Of a stretch of DNA of 64,000 nt, positions 61,058 through 64,000 are shown in pieces. Source of the stretch: an uncultured Draconibacterium sp. (GTDB lineage Bacteria > Bacteroidota > Bacteroidia > Bacteroidales > Prolixibacteraceae). The notes under the pieces were generated by a model. That model ran no database searches and had not been told where the DNA came from. It saw nothing but the letters and a program-made list of their open reading frames with translations. Numbering within the stretch: position 1 is the first letter of the stretch; each line of letters starts with the position of its first letter. The stretch is from positions 62,001-126,000 of the forward strand of contig NZ_CAJXTC010000006.1 in assembly GCF_913060805.1 (NCBI RefSeq), read 5' to 3'. The position numbers and the translations under genes were made by a program.

Positions 61058-62410
61058 ATGATAAAGAAACGAATAGTTCTCATTATAATTTTTTATTTGA
61101 TGATAGGAAATACGGTTCAGGCCCAGCAAAAATGGAGCCTGAGCCAATGTATTTCTTATGCCATTGAAAATAATATTAATTTAAAGGAATACGAGATTCT
61201 TGAAAAACTATCGCTGGAAGACGTGCAGCAAGCCAAACGCAACATGTTGCCGGGAATAAGTGCTTCAACCAGGGCAGGTTTAAGTTTCGGTCGTTCGGCG
61301 GATCCGAATACCAACGATTATATCAATACAGAGTTTTTTTCCAGCAGCTTCGATTTGGGATCGTCCATCGCTGTCTTTGATGGATTTCGTATTCAGAACC
61401 AGATAAAATACCAGAAATTCAGAAAACAGGCCTCGGAATACATTCGGATAAATGCAACCGACGATTTGGCGTTTAACGTGATGGTGGCCTTTTTTGATGT
61501 GGTTTACTATAAAGGAATGCTCGGAATTGCCAATGAGCAGGTAGAAGCCTCGAAGCTAAGTTTGAAAACAACAGAAAAGAAAGTGGAAGTCGGGTTAAAA
61601 GCCAAGACCGACTTATTGGACATGCGCGCCAATCTGGAGCGCGAAGAACTCAACAAAATTCAGATTGAAAACACTTTGGAAACAGCGACTTTGAAACTAA
61701 AGCAGATGATGAATCTTATTTCTGCTGAGGAAATGGAACTGGTGGATGAATCGTCGGTGGTAATAAACGAACAAGTGGCTCAGCCGCGACAGCTTTTTGA
61801 GCAGTACACCGGTTGGTCGCCGTATTACCAGTCGATTTATGCCAACGTGAAAGCCACCGAAAAAGGTCTTGCTTTAAGTCGTTCGGCACTTTATCCGTCT
61901 ATTTATGCCAGTGGCTCGATAGGTACCGGTTTTTACGAAACCAACACCGATGCCGAGGGTAATACTTTGGCATTTAGCGATCAGTGGAAAAACAACAAAA
62001 GCCAGTATGTGGGAGCCTCGTTAAGTATCCCGGTTTTTAGCCGGTGGAGCAATCGTTCCGAGGTAAAAAAGGCAAAACTGGAACTGGAACGTGCCCAAAA
62101 TAATCTGGACGATGAACGTCAAAAAATGTTTTTCGAGATGGTGAATGACCTTACAGAATTGGAAGCTTTATACAAAGAACACAGTCAGTATGTAAAACGC
62201 ACTGAGGTTGACGAACTGGCTTTTCAGGCTGCTGAAAAGAAATTCGACCAGGGACTGATTGACATTAACGATTACTACATTGCTAAAAACCGCCTGGCAA
62301 ACACACAAAGTCAGGTTTTGCGCTCGCGTACGCAGTGGGAGATAAAAATGAAAGTATTGCAGTTTTATCGCGGACAGCGCTTTTGGGAGTTGGATGAAAG
62401 TGCTCAGTAA
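61058..62410 (+). CDS. TolC-family outer-membrane efflux protein
   Basis: A 450-residue outer-membrane factor, read from the ATG at 61058 (MIKKRIVLIIIFYLMIGNTV, signal peptide ending VQAQ); an upstream in-frame start at 60989 would put the signal peptide inside and cover the promoter. It has the two similar halves of the family, with WSLSQCISYAIENNINLKEYE at the start and long coiled helices (ASKLSLKTTEKKVEVGLKA, ERAQNNLDDERQKMFFEM) that build the periplasmic tunnel. It forms the outer-membrane exit duct of the export system whose fusion and ABC proteins are encoded next. Confidence 0.92.
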   Translation: MIKKRIVLIIIFYLMIGNTVQAQQKWSLSQCISYAIENNINLKEYEILEKLSLEDVQQAKRNMLPGISASTRAGLSFGRSADPNTNDYINTEFFSSSFDLGSSIAVFDGFRIQNQIKYQKFRKQASEYIRINATDDLAFNVMVAFFDVVYYKGMLGIANEQVEASKLSLKTTEKKVEVGLKAKTDLLDMRANLEREELNKIQIENTLETATLKLKQMMNLISAEEMELVDESSVVINEQVAQPRQLFEQYTGWSPYYQSIYANVKATEKGLALSRSALYPSIYASGSIGTGFYETNTDAEGNTLAFSDQWKNNKSQYVGASLSIPVFSRWSNRSEVKKAKLELERAQNNLDDERQKMFFEMVNDLTELEALYKEHSQYVKRTEVDELAFQAAEKKFDQGLIDINDYYIAKNRLANTQSQVLRSRTQWEIKMKVLQFYRGQRFWELDESAQ

Positions 62411-62459
62411 TCAGTTGCAGTTGACAGAAAATTAATTGAAAAAAGTAAAGACCATAGAT

Positions 62460-63716
62460 ATGGGAATGGATAAAAAAATTGAAAAAAAGAAAGGCTTAAA
62501 AGCCAAGCACATTATTTGGATTGTTGGCGGATTGGCGTTTGCCTTTCTGTTGTACAAAGTCGTTTTGGGAAGCAGCGGTTCGGTGTTTCGGGCCGAGAAA
62601 GACAAGCTGACCATAAGTTCCGTAACCGACGGCGAGTTTAATGATTACATTACTGTAATTGGACAAGTGGAGCCGATTACTACCATTTTCCTTGATGTGG
62701 AAGAAGGCGGAAAAGTGGAAGAGATTTTCATTGAAGAAGGCGAGATGGTAAAAAAAGGTGACGTTATTCTTCGTTTGAAAAACAACGACCTGAACACCAC
62801 CATTATGAACAGCGAGTCGAATATGGCCTACCATTCCAACGAACTTAGGAATACACAAATTGCCATTGAGCAGCAGCAAATCGGTAACCAACGTGCCAAG
62901 TTGCAGATCGATCTTCAGGTAACACAGGCCGAGCGAAAATACAAGCAATTTAAAGCATTGTACGACGATGACCTGATTGCCCGCGAGGACTATCTGCAAG
63001 CCAAAGAAGATTACGAACTGGCACTTAAAGAAAAGGAATTGACTTACCTGAAATTTGAACAGGACTCGATTTTCCGTGCCAACCAAAAGAAAAACATGGA
63101 CGAGAGTCTGGACAATATGCGTGATAACCTGGCAATGGCGCGCCTGCGTTTAGATAACCTGAATGTAAAAGCTCCTGCCGACGGTCAGTTGGGCTTATTA
63201 AATGCTGAGATCGGGGAGTCAATCGCCCGTGGACAGCGAATAGGTATGGTGAATATTTTAACCGACTTTAAAATCAATGCGCTTATCGACGAGCATTACA
63301 TCGACCGCGTTCGCCGTGGTTTGAATTCGTCGTTCGATCGCGGGGGTGAAAACTATAACCTTACCGTTAAAAAGGTCTACCCTGAAGTGCGCGAAGGACA
63401 GTTCGAAATTGACATGATCTTTGAAGGAGACAAACCGGATAACATTCGTACCGGACAAACATATCATACAAAATTACAGCTTGGTCAACCCGAAAAGGCG
63501 GTGTTAATTCCAAAAGGTGGTTTCTTTCAAAGTACCGGCGGCCAGTGGGTTTATGTGTTGAACGACAACGGAACGGAAGCCGAAAAACGCAGCATTCGTA
63601 TCGGGAAACAAAATCCACAATACTACGAAGTTTTGGAAGGTTTAACACCGGGCGAGAAAGTAATTACTTCCAGCTACGATTTGTTTGGTGATAATGATCG
63701 GATTGTGTTTAAGTAA
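62460..63716 (+). CDS. HlyD/RND-type periplasmic adaptor (membrane fusion) protein
   Basis: A 418-residue adaptor read from the ATG at 62460 (MGMDKKIEKKKGLK), with a TTG 24 bp upstream as an alternative. One N-terminal membrane helix (HIIWIVGGLAFAFLLYKVVL) is followed by a barrel-sandwich/biotinyl-lipoyl-like domain (ITTIFLDVEEGGKVEEIFIE). A long coiled-coil hairpin covers about 105-215 (LRNTQIAIEQQQIGNQRAKL ... KKNMDESLDNMRDNLAMARL), then lipoyl and beta-barrel domains (NVKAPADGQLGLLNAEIGE). It links the inner-membrane ABC transporter to TolC. Confidence 0.92.
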   Translation: MGMDKKIEKKKGLKAKHIIWIVGGLAFAFLLYKVVLGSSGSVFRAEKDKLTISSVTDGEFNDYITVIGQVEPITTIFLDVEEGGKVEEIFIEEGEMVKKGDVILRLKNNDLNTTIMNSESNMAYHSNELRNTQIAIEQQQIGNQRAKLQIDLQVTQAERKYKQFKALYDDDLIAREDYLQAKEDYELALKEKELTYLKFEQDSIFRANQKKNMDESLDNMRDNLAMARLRLDNLNVKAPADGQLGLLNAEIGESIARGQRIGMVNILTDFKINALIDEHYIDRVRRGLNSSFDRGGENYNLTVKKVYPEVREGQFEIDMIFEGDKPDNIRTGQTYHTKLQLGQPEKAVLIPKGGFFQSTGGQWVYVLNDNGTEAEKRSIRIGKQNPQYYEVLEGLTPGEKVITSSYDLFGDNDRIVFK

Positions 63717-63740
63717 AAGCAGAGGGCGAATAGCTTTACC

Positions 63741-63862
63741 CCTCTGCCTTTCGGCATCTCCCCTCACGAGGGGAGAACGTTCTAATCTGTTTAGCAGAAA
63801 ATAAGTTCAGAAAGCTTTTCCCTTTTTAAGGGAAAATGTCGACAGACAAAAGGGTAAAAAAT
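63741..63862. repeat. Compound palindromic repeat between adaptor and ABC genes
   Basis: Two inverted-repeat units follow each other: CTCCCCTCACGAGGGGAG near 63759-63776 within a CCTCTGCC...GGCA context, and TTTTCCCTTTTTAAGGGAAA near 63816-63836 followed by TGTCGACAGACAAAAGGGT. No gene is seen. Units of this kind look like dispersed intergenic repeats of Bacteroidota (from memory). Being inside a likely operon it may act as an mRNA-processing or attenuation site. Confidence 0.5.
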
Positions 63863-63890
63863 ACGAGTAGAATCAAATAACAAAAATATC

Positions 63891-64000
63891 ATGATAAAGA
63901 CAGAAAATCTTACAAAAGTATTTCGCACAGAAGAGGTGGAAACCAGTGCATTAAATGAGGTAAGTTTACACGTAAAAAAAGGTGAGTTTGTGGCCATTAT
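63891..64000 (+). CDS. ABC transporter ATP-binding protein, 5' part only
   Basis: The first 36 residues of an ATPase (MIKTENLTKVFRTEEVETSA, then LNEVSLHVKKGEFVAI) of the MacB/LolD type, stopping before Walker A because the window ends. The phrase E-x-x-x-A-L-N-x-V-S at the start is typical of that family. It lies 174 bp after the adaptor gene and very probably belongs to the same export operon, with a permease beyond the edge. Confidence 0.88.
   Translation, partial: MIKTENLTKVFRTEEVETSALNEVSLHVKKGEFVAI

Noticed and set aside
1-64000. CRISPR arrays, insertion-sequence transposases, integrases, tRNA or rRNA genes
   Set aside because: No regularly spaced repeats, no transposase or integrase motifs and no cloverleaf or rRNA sequence were noticed.

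Overview
The window looks like a Bacteroidota chromosome, most plausibly of the Marinilabiliales/Prolixibacteraceae kind (an inference from content, not a match I could run). The evidence is four SusC/SusD pairs, a hybrid two-component regulator, three ECF sigma/FecR pairs, many lipoprotein glycoside hydrolases, a type IX secretion tail, and TAnnTTTG promoter elements. No tRNA, rRNA, CRISPR array, transposase or phage gene was seen. Most of the window (about 1-57,940) is one very large polysaccharide-utilisation region whose enzymes point to L-arabinose- and L-rhamnose-containing pectic or arabinan-type glycans. The last 6 kb is a sigma54-type regulated efflux locus.

Region A (1-8,770, minus strand) is an ECF-sigma/FecR/SusC/SusD cassette followed by the start of a GH106-like rhamnosidase that runs off the left edge. 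Region B (8,932-26,452, minus strand) is an arabinan locus: hybrid regulator, two-module surface lipoprotein, SusC (no STN domain), SusD, an endo-arabinanase-like GH43, then a second operon with two more GH43 enzymes and a GH51. Its gene set recalls the arabinan locus of Bacteroides thetaiotaomicron. Region C (26,511-33,940, plus strand) is a second ECF/FecR/SusC/SusD cassette plus a small twin-arginine, Cys-rich protein. Region D (33,971-42,734) is an enzyme operon GH27, GH127, propeller-GH51, GH127. After DoxX, region E (43,357-58,051) is a third ECF/FecR/SusC/SusD cassette followed by GH5, GH78 and a beta-helix protein. Region F (58,054-64,000) has a histidine kinase and an NtrC-type regulator divergent from TolC, membrane-fusion and ABC genes.

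The pieces fit one scheme. Surface SusC/SusD complexes and surface lipoproteins bind and import oligosaccharides. Endo-acting GH43 enzymes cut the backbone, and GH51, GH43, GH127, GH27, GH78 and GH106 enzymes strip side chains. Regulation is of two kinds. The three SusC proteins next to sigma/FecR pairs carry the N-terminal STN signalling domain; the fourth, next to the hybrid regulator, does not.

The most interesting signals are non-coding. Three separate promoters (the SusC/D arabinan operon, the GH43-GH43-GH51 operon and the GH27-GH127 operon) share TCCAC-type sites repeated every 21 bp, with the last site exactly 28 bp before a -7-like element. This looks like a common operator of the hybrid regulator and would join regions B and D into one regulon. 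In addition, all three FecR-SusC junctions contain a hairpin with an 11-12 bp stem and a 6-nt loop, ending 43-50 nt before the SusC start codon. Several palindromic or terminal-inverted-repeat elements, and a -24/-12 promoter before the efflux genes, are also described.
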